From Solilutibacter pythonis (GTDB lineage Bacteria; Pseudomonadota; Gammaproteobacteria; Xanthomonadales; Xanthomonadaceae), in the NCBI RefSeq assembly GCF_003697345.1, contig NZ_RFLY01000007.1, forward strand, positions 62,001 to 126,000: a stretch of DNA of 64,000 nucleotides, in the 5' to 3' direction. Within the stretch, counting starts at the first letter, position 1. Each line of letters starts with the position of its first letter. The notes under the pieces were generated by a model. That model had not been told where the DNA came from. It was given only the letters and a program-made list of their open reading frames with translations, and searched no databases. Shown one piece after another: positions 10,113-22,373 of this stretch. A program made the position numbers and the translations under genes.

Positions 10113-11078
10113 ATGGCGCAACCCACTGAAATACCACGCTTTTCCTACAAAGGCAGCCGCCTCAAACCACTGCGCGCGTTCTGCCAGGTGGCGCGTCTGG
10201 GGTCGATTTCGCGGGCGGCGGAGGCGGTTTTTCTGAGCCAGCCCGCCGTCAGCCTGCAAATCCAGGCACTGGAGCGCGAGTACGGCGCGCGCCTGTTCGA
10301 GCGCGGCGGGCGGCGGCTGACCCTGACCCGCGAGGGGGAACTGCTGTACGAGCTGGCCCGCCCACTGGTGGAAGGGCTGGATGGGCTGGAAGCCGCTTTC
10401 CGCGACCGACTGGCCGGGCTGGACGCCGGCGAACTCAACGTCGCGGCCGGGTCATCGACCATCCTCTATCTGCTGCCGGAGATCGTCGCGGCTTTCCGCC
10501 AGGCCCACCCGGAGGTGCGGCTCAGCCTGCACAACGTCACCGGCGCGGGCGGGCTGGAGCTCTTGCGTTCGGACAAGGTCGATCTGGCCTTCGGCTCAAT
10601 GCTCGACGTCCCCGGCGACCTGGATTACGCCCCGGTGTACGAATTCGCGCCGCTGCTCATCACCCCGCCCGACCACCCGCTCGCGGCCAAGCGCGACATC
10701 GCGCTGGCCGACCTCTCGCCCTACGGACTGATCCTGCCGCCGCAGCGGCTCACCACCTATCGCTTGATCGATCTGGTCTTCCAGCGCGCCCGCGTGCCCT
10801 ACAGCGTGGCGCTGGAAGTCGGCGGCTGGGAGGTCATCAAGCAATACGTGGCGATGGGCCAGGGCATCAGCATCGTCACCGCGTTCTGCATCACCGAGGC
10901 CGACCGCCAGCGCCTGGCCACGCGCTCACTGGCGAAGTTCTTTCCCGCGCGCAGTTATGGCGTGGTCAAGCGCCGCGGCAAATTCCTGTCGCCGCAGGCG
11001 CGCGCCTTCGTCGAGCTGATCCAGCCGACACTGCTGGCCCCGCGCGGCTACGACCAGACCGGGCATTCGGAACGCTGA
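10113..11078 (+). CDS. LysR family transcriptional regulator, divergent from aceBA
   Basis: A 321-residue LysR-type regulator. A winged helix-turn-helix occupies about residues 15-75 (LRAFCQVARLGSISRAAEAV then SQPAVSLQIQALE). A linker and a periplasmic-binding-protein-like effector domain follow. The effector part resembles the CysB-like subgroup. Its position, divergent from aceB with a shared dyad, suggests control of the glyoxylate shunt; the ligand cannot be read from sequence. Confidence 0.9.
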   Translation: MAQPTEIPRFSYKGSRLKPLRAFCQVARLGSISRAAEAVFLSQPAVSLQIQALEREYGARLFERGGRRLTLTREGELLYELARPLVEGLDGLEAAFRDRLAGLDAGELNVAAGSSTILYLLPEIVAAFRQAHPEVRLSLHNVTGAGGLELLRSDKVDLAFGSMLDVPGDLDYAPVYEFAPLLITPPDHPLAAKRDIALADLSPYGLILPPQRLTTYRLIDLVFQRARVPYSVALEVGGWEVIKQYVAMGQGISIVTAFCITEADRQRLATRSLAKFFPARSYGVVKRRGKFLSPQARAFVELIQPTLLAPRGYDQTGHSER

Positions 11079-11322
11079 AGCAGGGGTGGGCCGCAAGCGC
11101 TCACAGCATGCGGCCGCCCCCTTCGTCAGCGCCGAGGCCGCCGCGACGAGCCCCGGCAACGACGCCAGTTCTAGGCCGACGCGCCGCCGCAACGCCGCGA
11201 CTCGCGCATCCGCCATGACGAAGCCGAGCATTCTCGCGCAGCGCCCCGCGCTCGCAGCGAGGCCGACCCGGGGCCGACCGATAACACGCCAAGCAGCGCG
11301 AACGGACCCGACCTCAGCCGGC

Positions 11323-11946
11323 TCACGCCGTGCCGCGCTTTTTCCCCCGCCACGGCCGGTACCACTCGCGGATGCGCGCCATGTCGGCCTCCATGTCGTC
11401 GCCCAGGGTGATGGCCGGGCCGATGCCGATCACCTTGTCCGGGTAGTGGAAGTATTCGAGGATCACCGGCACGTCCGCGCCCTTCGCCAGCTTCCAGAAG
11501 CCGGTCTTCCAGTGTTCGACCTGCTGGCGCGTGCCCTCCGGGGCGATGCCGATCCAGAGCTGCCCGGCCGCCTTCATCCGCTCGACGCTCTGCGCCACGA
11601 ACCCGCCCGGCGCCCGACGGTCGATCGGGATCACCCTGAGCACGCGCATGAGCCAACCCAGCGGCCCCCTGAACAACTCCTTCTTGCCGAGGACGCGCAA
11701 GTCGAGGTCGAGCGCCAGCAGCGCGGCGAAACCCCAGACGCCATCCCAGTTGGTGGAATGCGGCGCGCCGATGAGCACCGCCTTCGGCACGTCCGGGAAT
11801 TCGCCCTCCATCCGCCAACCGCCCAGCTTCAGGATGCCGCGGCCCAGCCAGCGCGCGAAGCGGCCGCGGCCGGCGCGCGGCGCGCGCGGCGGCAGCGCAA
11901 GGATCGCGCCGTCGCGCGCGGGGGTATGCGGGTGGCGGGTGTGCAT
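11323..11946 (-). CDS. PlsC-like lysophospholipid acyltransferase family protein
   Basis: A 207-residue member of the PlsC/LPLAT acyltransferase superfamily, expected to transfer a fatty acyl group to a lysophospholipid or similar acceptor at the inner membrane. The catalytic H-X4-D motif is HSTNWD (His63, Asp68), and the glycerol-phosphate-binding motif is PEGTR near residue 136. It is shorter than classical PlsC and lacks an obvious N-terminal membrane span, like the small xanthomonad homologues. The AGGAAA before the ATG supports the start. It lies 33 bases after arfB on the same strand. Exact acceptor unknown. Confidence 0.85.
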   Translation of the reverse strand: MHTRHPHTPARDGAILALPPRAPRAGRGRFARWLGRGILKLGGWRMEGEFPDVPKAVLIGAPHSTNWDGVWGFAALLALDLDLRVLGKKELFRGPLGWLMRVLRVIPIDRRAPGGFVAQSVERMKAAGQLWIGIAPEGTRQQVEHWKTGFWKLAKGADVPVILEYFHYPDKVIGIGPAITLGDDMEADMARIREWYRPWRGKKRGTA

Positions 11947-11979
11947 CTTCGGCGTATTTCCTGTTTCGATTTGTCGCGT

Positions 11980-12399
11980 TCAATCCCAGTCGCGGCACGC
12001 GCGGCCGCGCTTCACTTCGCCGCGGCCACGCTTGGCTTCCAGCCGGCGCGCCTTCGCGGCACGCGTCGGCCGGGTGGCGACGCGCGGCTTCGGCACATGC
12101 AGGCCATGCGCGAGGAAGGCGGCCAGGCGTTCCCGCGCGTCCTCCCGGTTGCGCTCCTGGGTACGGAAGCGCTGCGCCTGGATCACGATCACGCCCTCCC
12201 CGGTCACGCGCCGGTCGCGCCGGGCCAGCAGGCGCGCTCGCACCGCCTCCGGCAGCGAGGGCGAGCCGGCCACGTCGAAGCGCAGCTCGACCGCGGTGGC
12301 GACCTTGTTGACGTTCTGGCCACCCGCGCCCGAGGAACGCACGAAGCGTTCGCTCAATTCCTCCTCGGCGATGGCGATGCCCGGTGCGATTTGCAGCAT
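11980..12399 (-). CDS. arfB: Alternative ribosome-rescue factor ArfB (YaeJ)
   Basis: A 139-residue peptidyl-tRNA hydrolase of the class I release-factor type that frees ribosomes stalled without a stop codon. The GGQ catalytic motif is at residues 26-28 (SSGAGGQNVNKV), and the C-terminal tail is rich in Lys and Arg, as needed to probe the empty mRNA channel. Upstream of the ATG there is no Shine-Dalgarno sequence; instead TAAAGT is followed by exactly six bases (GCGCGG) and the ATG, so the transcript is probably leaderless. Confidence 0.95.
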   Translation of the reverse strand: MLQIAPGIAIAEEELSERFVRSSGAGGQNVNKVATAVELRFDVAGSPSLPEAVRARLLARRDRRVTGEGVIVIQAQRFRTQERNREDARERLAAFLAHGLHVPKPRVATRPTRAAKARRLEAKRGRGEVKRGRACRDWD

Positions 12400-12490
12400 C
12401 CGCGCACTTTAGCCGAAGTCCATGACGCGCCATATGGAAACGCATCGCGCCGGCGGCTTATCCTGCCCCTTTCCCATCGAGCATCCACCG

Positions 12491-12991
12491 ATGAAACGCC
12501 TGTCGTTCGCCCTCGCGCTGGCCCTGGCCGCCGCCGCCGTCTTCGCCGCGCCGCCCAGCCAGCGGCAGGTGGAAAAGCTGCTGGACACGATGGAGGCGCA
12601 GAAGATCGTCGACCAGATGATCCCCGCCATGCTGGAACAGGTCCGCGAGATGGCCGACCAGATGCTGGCCGAGGAAAACGCCAGCCAGGCCGAGCGCGAA
12701 CGCGCCCGGCGCCTGCTCGCCAAGCAAGAAGCCGAACTGCGCGACACGCTGGCCTGGGCCAAACTGGAGCCGATCTACACCCGCGTCTACGCCGACACGC
12801 TGACCGACCAGGAAGTGGAAGCGATGACCGCCTTCTACGACAGCCCCGAGGGCCGCGGCGTGATGCGGAAACTGCCGGAGATCATGCGGCGCTCGATGAT
12901 CGAGATGCGGCCGATGATGCAAGCATCGATGCAGAAGATGATGCGGGACATCGAATCGGAATTCGGCCCGCCGGCCAAGCGCGGGAAGTAA
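12491..12991 (+). CDS. DUF2059 domain periplasmic protein
   Basis: A 166-residue protein with a signal peptide (MKRLSFALALALAAAAVFAA, cleavage probably after AFA or FAA). A helical DUF2059 domain follows, with the typical LTDQEVEAMTAFYDSPEGRG motif near residues 105-124. The C-terminal third is Met- and charge-rich. Function of the family is unknown. The start was placed at the signal peptide rather than an upstream in-frame ATG at 12422, because only the signal peptide start gives a normal N-terminus. Confidence 0.85.
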   Translation: MKRLSFALALALAAAAVFAAPPSQRQVEKLLDTMEAQKIVDQMIPAMLEQVREMADQMLAEENASQAERERARRLLAKQEAELRDTLAWAKLEPIYTRVYADTLTDQEVEAMTAFYDSPEGRGVMRKLPEIMRRSMIEMRPMMQASMQKMMRDIESEFGPPAKRGK

Positions 12992-13010
12992 GCCGCGCCG
13001 CCCGGCCCGC

Positions 13011-13769
13011 TCAGGCCGGCGCGTCTTGCAGCAGGGCCAGCGCGCGGGCGAATTCGCCCGACGGCGGGCAAACCACCCGCAGCCGCTCGCCGGTGGCCGG
13101 GTCGGTGAACTCGAGCGCCTGCGCGTGCAGCAGCATGCGATGGACGCCCCGCATGCGGAAGGCGCGGTTATGCCGGCCATCGCCATGGCTGGTATCGCCA
13201 ATCAAATGATGCGAAGCGTGCTTGAGATGCCGACGGATCTGCCGGAAGCGCCCGGTGCGCGGCGCGGCCCGCAACAACGCATAGCGCGAGGTGGCGAACG
13301 CCTGCGAGGGCCACGGCAACTCGGCTTTCGCCAGTACTTCGAAATCGGTGACGGCCGCCTTCTTTTTCGGTTTGCCCGGCCCGCCGTCGAGTGGATGGTC
13401 GATGCTGAAAACCTCGTCCGCCGGCCAGCCGCGGCAGATCGCGAGGTAATGCTTCGCCACCTCGCCCACCATCCACGCCTTGCCCAGCGCCGAGGCGGTT
13501 TCGCGCTCGAAGGCCAGCAGCAGGCAGCCGCTGGTGGCGCGGTCCAGCCGGTGCACCAGGAACACCGGCCGCCCGAACTGCTCGCGCAGGCGGTCGGCGG
13601 CGAAATCGGTCTCCCCACGCGCCAGGGCGCTGTCGTGCACCATCAATCCCGCCGGCTTGTCCACCACGGCGAATTTTTCGCCAAGCCACCGCACCGGCAG
13701 CGTGGTGTCGTCCAGCCGTGACGCCTGACAGGCGCCGCCATCGGCAATCTCGTTCATCATGGCGGCCAT
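13011..13769 (-). CDS. truC: tRNA pseudouridine(65) synthase
   Basis: An RluA-family pseudouridine synthase of about 252 residues that matches E. coli TruC more than the rRNA enzymes. It isomerises U65 in certain tRNAs. The catalytic-aspartate motif is HRLDRATSG, followed by the RTGRFRQIRRHL and LIGDTSHGDGRHNR blocks shared with TruC. The start is uncertain: ATGs occur at 13769, 13760 and 13757, and none has a strong ribosome site. Its 5' end is only about 20 bases from the divergent M16 protease gene. Confidence 0.85.
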   Translation of the reverse strand: MAAMMNEIADGGACQASRLDDTTLPVRWLGEKFAVVDKPAGLMVHDSALARGETDFAADRLREQFGRPVFLVHRLDRATSGCLLLAFERETASALGKAWMVGEVAKHYLAICRGWPADEVFSIDHPLDGGPGKPKKKAAVTDFEVLAKAELPWPSQAFATSRYALLRAAPRTGRFRQIRRHLKHASHHLIGDTSHGDGRHNRAFRMRGVHRMLLHAQALEFTDPATGERLRVVCPPSGEFARALALLQDAPA

Positions 13770-13789
13770 TTTCAACCCAGGAACCCCGG

Positions 13790-16552
<2,763 letters not shown>

Positions 16553-16616
16553 ACGCTTCGAAGCAGCGGGCGGGCCGGACATCGCCGGACCGGGCCGCCG
16601 GGCCGCACGACCCGGC

Positions 16617-18284
16617 TCAGCGGCCGCGCACGCGGCGTCGCGGCCAAGCCGCGATCAACGCCCAGAGGCCGCCCAGGCCGGCGATCCAGGTCGATACCGG
16701 GATACCGGCGATGCCCGGCCCCCCGGCTTCCAGCGCGTACAGCACGCTGGCGACGATCAACAGGCCCACGCCCAGCACCGCCGAGATCATCCGCTTCTGC
16801 ATGATGTGCAAATCCTTCGACAGCACGCGCAGATCGTGCGATTCCATGCGGATGCGGTGCCCGCCCTGCACCTGCTGCTTCAGCCAGGCGTGCACGAGCC
16901 CCGGCATGTCCGGCGCATGCGTCACCAGCGCCGGCAGGCGCTGGCCGAACTCGCGCAGCAGCCGCTTCGGGCTGTAGCGCTCGACGAGAATCTTCTCCAG
17001 CACTGGCTTGGCCACGGCCCAGATGTCGATCCGCGGATCGAGCAGCCGGCCGATGCCCTCGATGTTGAGCAGGGTCTTCTGCAACAGGATCAACTGCGGT
17101 TGCAAGGTGAGCTGGTAGCGCTGCGCCACGCGGAACAGCTTGGCCAGCACCTCCGCCAACGATATCTCCGAGAGCGGGCGGGTGAAGTACGGCTCGCAGA
17201 TGCCGCGCGCGGCGGCTTCCAGCTCGTCGATGCGCACGTTGGCCGGCATCCAGCCCGCTTCCACGTGCAGCTCGGCGATGCGGCGGTAGTCGCGATTGAA
17301 GATCGCCATGAAATTCTCGGCGAGGTAGTACTGATCCTCGCGCGAGAGCTGGCCCATGATGCCGAAATCCAACGCGATGAAACGCGGGTTCCGCTGCCGC
17401 TCGGGATCGACCCAGATGTTGCCGGCATGGGCGTCGGCATGGAAGAAGTTGTCGCGGAACACCTGCTCGTAGAACACCCGCACACCCTTCGCCGCCAGCG
17501 CCTTGCGGTCGATCCCGGCCGCGTCCAGGCGCGCGATGTCGTCGCTGGGAATGCCGCGCACCCGCTCCATCGTCATCGCGCGGTCGGCGCTCAGCGCCCA
17601 GATCACTTCGGGCACGTAGAGATCGGCGCTGCCCGCCCAGTTGCGTCGCAGCAAGCTGGCGTTGCCGGCCTCGCGTTGCAGGTCGAGCTCGGCGGCGAGC
17701 GTGGATTCGATTTCGGCCACCACCTCGCGCGGGCGAATCTTGTCGGCGTTGGGGTGGGTCCGCTCGACCATGCCGGCCAAGTCGTAGAGCAGCGAGATAT
17801 CGCCGGATATCTGCTTGCCGATGCCGGGGCGCAATACCTTCACCACCACCTCGCGGCCATCATGCAGCGTCGCCGCATGTACCTGGGCGATCGAGGCAGA
17901 AGCCAGCGGAACGGTATCGAAGCTGGCGAACAATTCGCCGATCGGCTTGCCCAGCGATGCCTCGACGATCCGCCGCGCCACCTCGCCATCGAACGGCTTG
18001 ACCCGATCCTGCAACAACGCCAGTTCCTCGGCGATGTCGGCCGGCACCAGGTCACGGCGGGTGGAAAGGATCTGCCCGAACTTGACGAAGATCGGCCCGA
18101 GCGCCTGCAACACCATGCGCAGGCGCTCGCCGCGCGCCATCGCTTGCACGTCCTTGGAGGCGCGCGGCACGAACGGTCGCGCCAATTTGAGCCAGCGCTC
18201 GACGGAGGTGCCATCGAGCAGGGCGTCGAGGCGATAACGCAGCAGGACACGGCCGATGCGCCAGAGGCGGCGGGCCGACTTCAT
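16617..18284 (-). CDS. ubiB: Ubiquinone biosynthesis kinase-like protein UbiB
   Basis: A 555-residue ABC1/ADCK/UbiB atypical kinase-like ATPase required for ubiquinone synthesis. The family-defining KxGQ motif is KFGQ at residues 68-71, followed by STRRDLVP. The Ala-rich nucleotide loop (ASASIAQVH) and HADAHAGN catalytic loop are intact. Two C-terminal membrane spans (about residues 500-550) anchor it in the inner membrane. It starts ten bases after ubiJ and is the last gene of a run oleC-smORF-oleD-ubiJ-ubiB with no gap over ten bases. Confidence 0.95.
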   Translation of the reverse strand: MKSARRLWRIGRVLLRYRLDALLDGTSVERWLKLARPFVPRASKDVQAMARGERLRMVLQALGPIFVKFGQILSTRRDLVPADIAEELALLQDRVKPFDGEVARRIVEASLGKPIGELFASFDTVPLASASIAQVHAATLHDGREVVVKVLRPGIGKQISGDISLLYDLAGMVERTHPNADKIRPREVVAEIESTLAAELDLQREAGNASLLRRNWAGSADLYVPEVIWALSADRAMTMERVRGIPSDDIARLDAAGIDRKALAAKGVRVFYEQVFRDNFFHADAHAGNIWVDPERQRNPRFIALDFGIMGQLSREDQYYLAENFMAIFNRDYRRIAELHVEAGWMPANVRIDELEAAARGICEPYFTRPLSEISLAEVLAKLFRVAQRYQLTLQPQLILLQKTLLNIEGIGRLLDPRIDIWAVAKPVLEKILVERYSPKRLLREFGQRLPALVTHAPDMPGLVHAWLKQQVQGGHRIRMESHDLRVLSKDLHIMQKRMISAVLGVGLLIVASVLYALEAGGPGIAGIPVSTWIAGLGGLWALIAAWPRRRVRGR

Positions 18285-18294
18285 CGCCCGCGTC

Positions 18295-18924
18295 TCATAC
18301 GCCGGCCTTCAGGCGCGCCACGCGCGCGGCCATGCGCTCGACGTCGTCGCGCAGCGCATCCACATCGTCATGGAACGCGTTCTGCTCCTCGCGCCCCACC
18401 ACCTCGCGCGATTCCTCGGTCAACCAATCGGCGGCGCTGCCGGCGAACGCGGCCCCCGCCACCCGCGCGCGCTTCAACGCGAAGGCGAAACCATTGGCGA
18501 TCTGCATGCCCAGCACCTCCCCGAACACCACGGTGAGCGGCCGCGCCCAATCGGGATCGAAGCGCTCGGCCATCCGCTGCAAGCGGCGCGCCAGCTCGGC
18601 GTCGCCTTCGATGCGCAACCGCCCGACCGGCGACGCATCCTCGCCGCGCAGCATCGGCAGTTGCCGCAACAGGCCGCCCAGCGTGGCGCGCACGGAAAGG
18701 TCGGTGCGCGCATCCTCGGCCACGGGACCGATTTCCAGCGCATCGCCCGTCACCGTCACCCGCAAGGCCAGGGGCGGCGAGGCGAGATGAAGTTCGACGC
18801 CGCGTCCATCGAGCGCGGCCAGCTCGGCGCGCGTATCGGCGTCCAGCGCCAGGGCGCGGTTGAGCGCCGTCTGCAAGGCGCGCCCGGCCGGGACTTTCCA
18901 GTTGAAAGGCAACGTTGCGGTCAT
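18295..18924 (-). CDS. ubiJ: Ubiquinone biosynthesis accessory factor UbiJ (SCP2 domain)
   Basis: A 209-residue protein with an N-terminal SCP2-like lipid-binding domain and a C-terminal coiled coil ([20 protein letters not shown]). This is the UbiJ arrangement; UbiJ organises the soluble Ubi metabolon with UbiK. In E. coli it sits in ubiE-ubiJ-ubiB; here ubiE is replaced by oleD. The ATG is preceded by TAGAAT-GCGCGG with no ribosome site, and the TAG of that hexamer is also the stop codon of oleD. This suggests an internal, leaderless promoter for ubiJ-ubiB. Confidence 0.9.
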   Translation of the reverse strand: MTATLPFNWKVPAGRALQTALNRALALDADTRAELAALDGRGVELHLASPPLALRVTVTGDALEIGPVAEDARTDLSVRATLGGLLRQLPMLRGEDASPVGRLRIEGDAELARRLQRMAERFDPDWARPLTVVFGEVLGMQIANGFAFALKRARVAGAAFAGSAADWLTEESREVVGREEQNAFHDDVDALRDDVERMAARVARLKAGV

Positions 18925-18930
18925 CCGCGC

Positions 18931-18936
18931 ATTCTA
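18931..18936 (-). promoter_or_regulatory. -10-like TAGAAT overlapping the oleD stop, six bases before ubiJ
   Basis: On the minus strand TAGAAT is followed by GCGCGG and the ubiJ ATG. The first three bases are the oleD stop codon. Spacing would place the transcription start at the ATG. The same layout precedes polA, uvrD, arfB, oleC and hemD. Confidence 0.5.
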
Positions 18937-19932
18937 GCCGCGCGCGCGCCATGCCTCGCTCACGCGGCGCATCCCTTCCTCCATCGATACCTTCGGCGCG
19001 TAGCCGAAATCGCGCCGCGCCGGGGCCATGTCGTACCAATGCGTGGTGGCGAGCTGTTCGGCCAGGAAGCGGGTCATCGGCGGTTCGCCACGCAGCCGCA
19101 GCAGCGGCCACAGCGTTTCGGCCAGCGCACCGGCGGCATAGGCGAGCCGGAACGGGACATGCCGGCGCACCGGCGGCGCGCCGGTCGCCTCCAGCAGGCG
19201 GTCGATCATCCGCGCCATCGTCCACGGTTCGCCATTGCTTATGAAGTAGGCGCGGCCGGCGCAGGCGCTCCCCACGGCGAGATGCTCGAAGGCGGCGAAG
19301 TGCGCCTCGGCAGCGTTGTCGACATAGGTGGTGTCGATCAGGTTCCGCCCATCGCCGACCAGCGCCAGCCGCCCGGCCCGGGCACGCTCGAGCAGGCGCG
19401 GCAGCAGTTGATTGTCGCCAGGCCCCCAGATCAGGCGCGGACGCAGCGCGACGGTGGCGAGCGTTGCGTCGTTGGCCGCCAGCACGATCTTTTCGGCGAT
19501 CTGTTTCGTGGCGGCGTAGGGCGCCTTGAGGTCCTGGCCATAAGGCACGTCATCGGCGCTGCCACCCTCGACCGGGTGCGTGGCGCGATGGGTGACGCTG
19601 GGCGTGGAGGTGTACACCAGCCGCCCGATGCCATGCGCGCGGCAGGCCGCCAGCACGTGGCCGGTGCCGAGCACGTTGGCGCGGTGGTAGCTTTCGTAGC
19701 CACCCCAGGCGCCGGCCTTGGCGGCGTTGTGGAAGATCGCCTCGCAGCCCCGCGCCGCTTCGATCACCGCGGCGCGATCGGCCAGATCGCCCTGTAGCTG
19801 CGTCACGCCCAATGCGTCCAGCGCCGGGTACAGGCCACGGTTGAAGCTGACCACCCGATGCCCGCGCGCCACCAGGCCCGCGCAGAGTTTCTGGCCCAGA
19901 AATCCGCCGCCGCCCGTCACCAGTATCTTCAT
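18934..19932 (-). CDS. oleD: OleD, 2-alkyl-3-ketoalkanoate reductase
   Basis: A 332-residue extended short-chain dehydrogenase. In olefin synthesis OleD uses NADPH to reduce the OleA product to the 2-alkyl-3-hydroxyalkanoic acid. The nucleotide motif TGGGGFLG is at residues 6-13; the catalytic Tyr139 and Lys143 are in PYAATK, with the Ser/Thr near STPS. Its identity rests on its place after oleC plus the family match. The start [10 protein letters not shown] overlaps the stop of a 47-codon frame by ATGA. It is followed nine bases later by ubiJ. Confidence 0.92.
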   Translation of the reverse strand: MKILVTGGGGFLGQKLCAGLVARGHRVVSFNRGLYPALDALGVTQLQGDLADRAAVIEAARGCEAIFHNAAKAGAWGGYESYHRANVLGTGHVLAACRAHGIGRLVYTSTPSVTHRATHPVEGGSADDVPYGQDLKAPYAATKQIAEKIVLAANDATLATVALRPRLIWGPGDNQLLPRLLERARAGRLALVGDGRNLIDTTYVDNAAEAHFAAFEHLAVGSACAGRAYFISNGEPWTMARMIDRLLEATGAPPVRRHVPFRLAYAAGALAETLWPLLRLRGEPPMTRFLAEQLATTHWYDMAPARRDFGYAPKVSMEEGMRRVSEAWRARG

Positions 19933-20072
19933 GCCGCCTGCTCCATCCGCCCATCGTCCACGGCGCTGGCATCCGCCGGCGCATCGGTCATCGGCGCGCG
20001 CCCGGCCGCCGCGTATCGCGCTTGCGCGGGTGATGCCGCCCGCCTGCCATCGCCGGCAACGCGGATCTTCAT
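19929..20072 (-). CDS. Small open frame of 47 residues bridging oleC and oleD
   Basis: A short frame starts inside the oleC stop (ATGA) and ends inside the oleD start (ATGA), so both junctions have the four-base overlap of translationally coupled genes. It encodes [20 protein letters not shown] and an acidic, Ala-rich tail. I recognise no family. Its first nine codons resemble those of oleD (MKIxVxGxG; about 19 of 27 bases identical), so it may be a decayed partial duplication of the oleD start. Alternatively it is a real small protein, or a translated spacer that carries ribosomes from oleC to oleD. Confidence 0.4.
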   Translation of the reverse strand: MKIRVAGDGRRAASPAQARYAAAGRAPMTDAPADASAVDDGRMEQAA

Positions 20073-21742
20073 CGCGCCGCCGCCCACAACGCCAGCTTCT
20101 CGCGCCCGATCTTGGCATTGTGACGGATGTCGACGGGAAACCGGCCGGGATGGCGCAGGAAGCGTTCGACCCTGGCGGTATGCACGAAGCCATCGGCGCG
20201 CGCGCGCAGTTCGCGCTCGATCCGCGGCCATTCGCCCGCGGCCACGCCCACGCGCAATTCCACGCACAGCACCGGCGCCCGGGCCTGGCCGCCGCTTGGC
20301 GCACCGCGCCGGTCCGCCGCGCGCGCCACGCCGACCAGCGCGGTGCGCGCGACGTCGGGATGGGCGTTGAACACCGGCTCGATCTGCTCGGTGCACAGCG
20401 TGGTCGTTTCGTCCACCACCACCCGCTGCGATTTGCGGCCACAGAACCACAGCCGGCCTTCGCCATCGAACCAGCCCAGGTCGCCCATGCGGTGGACGAT
20501 GCGCACGCCGCCATCGGCCAGCGGTTCGCGGATCTTCGACAGCGCGGTTTGTTCCTCGCGGTTGAAATAGGCATCGGTGGCGCTTGGCCCGGCCACGGTG
20601 ATTTCGCCGACGACGCCCCTCGGCACTTCACGCGCGTCGGCCCATTCGGCGATGGCCTCGTCACGGATGGCGATGATCCGCACCGTATTGCCCGCCACCG
20701 GCCGGCCGACACAGGTGCCCGCGCCGGTCTCGGTGCGCTCGCGCAGGGTCAGCAGCTCACGGCCTTCGATCACCGCCACCGGCAGGCATTCGGTGGCGCC
20801 ATAGGGCGTCCACAGCCGCGCGCCCTCGGGCAGCAGCCGCAGCATCTGCGTCACCACCTCCGGCGGCACCGGCGCGCCGGCGCTGGTCGCCAGCCGGACG
20901 CCCGGCAACGGCTCGCCGTATTCGGCCAGCACCCGCATCAACGCCGGTGAACCGAACAACTGGGTCACGCCGAAACGGCGGATCGCCGCATGCAGCTTGC
21001 GCGGATCGGCCCGGGCCGGCCGGGTCGGATCCATGTCGGGGATGATCGAAGTCAGGCCCAGCGCGGGATCGAACAGCGCGAACGGCGGAAAGGTCGGCAG
21101 ATCGACGCCCCCCGGCTCGATGCCGAAGGCCGCGCGCAACATCTCGATCTGGGCGAGGAAATGCCGGTGCCGGTAGAGCACGCCCTTGGGCACGCCGGTC
21201 GAGCCGCTGGTGAACAGGATCGCGGCGACGTCCTCGCCGTGGGTCGCGCCGAAATCGCGCGGCGCGCCGGCGCCTTCGCGCTCGATCGCGGCCAGCGTGG
21301 CATCGGCGAACCACGCGCGCCGGCCGGTGCTCACGCGGATGCGCGCCGACTTCGCCCAGCCAAGCGCGACCTTCGCCAGCATCGCCAGCGGGATGCCGAT
21401 GAAGGCGTCCGGCCGTGCTTCGTCCAGGCATTGCCTGAGCGCGCGCTTGTCGATGCCGGGATCGACCAGCACCGGCACCGCGCCGAGCCGGAACAGGGCG
21501 AACATCAGCAGGAAGAATTCGGGCGTCGGCCGCACCATCACCACGCAGCGCGCGCCGCGCCCGATGCCGCGCCCGAGCAGGCCGGCGGCGATGGCGTCGC
21601 TGCGCGCGTCGAGCGCGCCATAGGTCAGGGATTCGGCGTAATCGCCACGGCCGGGCACGCGCATGGCGATGCGATCCGGCGCTTGAAGCGCCCGCTGGCG
21701 CAGGCTGTCGGCGATGTTGGCGGGGGGGGAGTCGGCGGCCAT
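20069..21742 (-). CDS. oleC: OleC, olefin beta-lactone synthetase
   Basis: A 557-residue member of the AMP-forming ligase (ANL) superfamily. OleC activates the beta-hydroxy acid from OleD with ATP and closes it to a beta-lactone. The ATP motif [11 protein letters not shown] is at residues 177-187; YGATE and the hinge [17 protein letters not shown] are intact. The start ATG at 21742 is favoured over an ATG 99 bases upstream because GACAAT-GCCCGG precedes it, the leaderless pattern seen elsewhere in the window. It runs divergently from the ykgJ-family gene. Confidence 0.93.
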   Translation of the reverse strand: MAADSPPANIADSLRQRALQAPDRIAMRVPGRGDYAESLTYGALDARSDAIAAGLLGRGIGRGARCVVMVRPTPEFFLLMFALFRLGAVPVLVDPGIDKRALRQCLDEARPDAFIGIPLAMLAKVALGWAKSARIRVSTGRRAWFADATLAAIEREGAGAPRDFGATHGEDVAAILFTSGSTGVPKGVLYRHRHFLAQIEMLRAAFGIEPGGVDLPTFPPFALFDPALGLTSIIPDMDPTRPARADPRKLHAAIRRFGVTQLFGSPALMRVLAEYGEPLPGVRLATSAGAPVPPEVVTQMLRLLPEGARLWTPYGATECLPVAVIEGRELLTLRERTETGAGTCVGRPVAGNTVRIIAIRDEAIAEWADAREVPRGVVGEITVAGPSATDAYFNREEQTALSKIREPLADGGVRIVHRMGDLGWFDGEGRLWFCGRKSQRVVVDETTTLCTEQIEPVFNAHPDVARTALVGVARAADRRGAPSGGQARAPVLCVELRVGVAAGEWPRIERELRARADGFVHTARVERFLRHPGRFPVDIRHNAKIGREKLALWAAAR

Positions 21743-21819
21743 CCGGGCATTGTCCCAGCCCCGGCCGCGAGATACGAGCCGCCCCTTGCCAAATGCCGCG
21801 CGATGCAGAAAATCCGCGC

Positions 21820-22107
21820 ATGCCCACCCACCCCGACGCACCGCCCTTCGCCCACCCCTGCCTCGGCTGCGGGGCGTGTTGCGCGCATTACCGGATCAGC
21901 CTGCACTGGTCGGAAGCGGCGGCGGAACTGGGCGGCCCGGTGCCGGTCGAGCTGACCCTGCCGGTCCGTCCGCACGAGTTGGCGATGCGCGGCACCTCGC
22001 AGCGCCATCCGCACTGCATCGCGCTGGATGCGGAAATCGGCCGCCGCTCGCGTTGCGTCATCCATCCAAGGCGACCTCAAGCCTGCCGCGAACTGCACGC
22101 CTCGTAG
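21820..22107 (+). pseudogene. YkgJ family cysteine-cluster protein, interrupted by an in-frame TAG
   Basis: The frame encodes a YkgJ-type Zn/Fe cysteine-cluster protein (HPCLGCGACCAHYRISLHW, later SRCVIHPRRPQACREL). It stops at TAG (22105-22107) after 95 residues. Reading through that codon in the same frame restores family-like sequence, EHGEANPQCDRARAAYGLPA then LTPADW. In the relatives I remember, a Trp stands at the stop position (...SWEHG...), so TGG to TAG is the likely change. The last conserved Cys is beyond the stop. The start is placed at 21820 because GAAAAT-CCGCGC-ATG matches the leaderless layout; an ATG at 21793 is possible. A sequencing error or recoding would change the verdict. 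Confidence 0.7.
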
Positions 22108-22236
22108 GAGCATGGGGAAGCCAACCCGCAATGCGACCGGGCGCGCGCCGCGTATGGCCTGCCGGCACTGACGCCCGCCGACTGGACAGGGGCCGGACAC
22201 GCCCCGCCCGCGGCCGCCTGAAAGACCCGCGCGCCA

Positions 22237-22373
22237 GGCGCGGACGTCGCCACGTCTGGCCCCACTACCATCGACACGCCGCCGCCCGGCAGACGCGGAC
22301 GCTCAGCGTGGACATCGCCGCATCGGCCCTACCACCATCGACACGCCGCCGCCCGGGAGGCGCGGGCGCTCAG
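22237..22373. repeat. 67-bp tandem duplication at the 3' end of ubiM
   Basis: Two imperfect copies of a 67-base unit share ACCATCGACACGCCGCCGCC (at 22268 and 22335) and end in GCTCAGCG. The second copy runs into the ubiM stop codon. Similarity also extends to the left half (GCGCGGACGTCGCC versus GCGTGGACATCGCC). The rest of this 262-base gap holds only the read-through part of the ykgJ-family gene. Confidence 0.75.
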
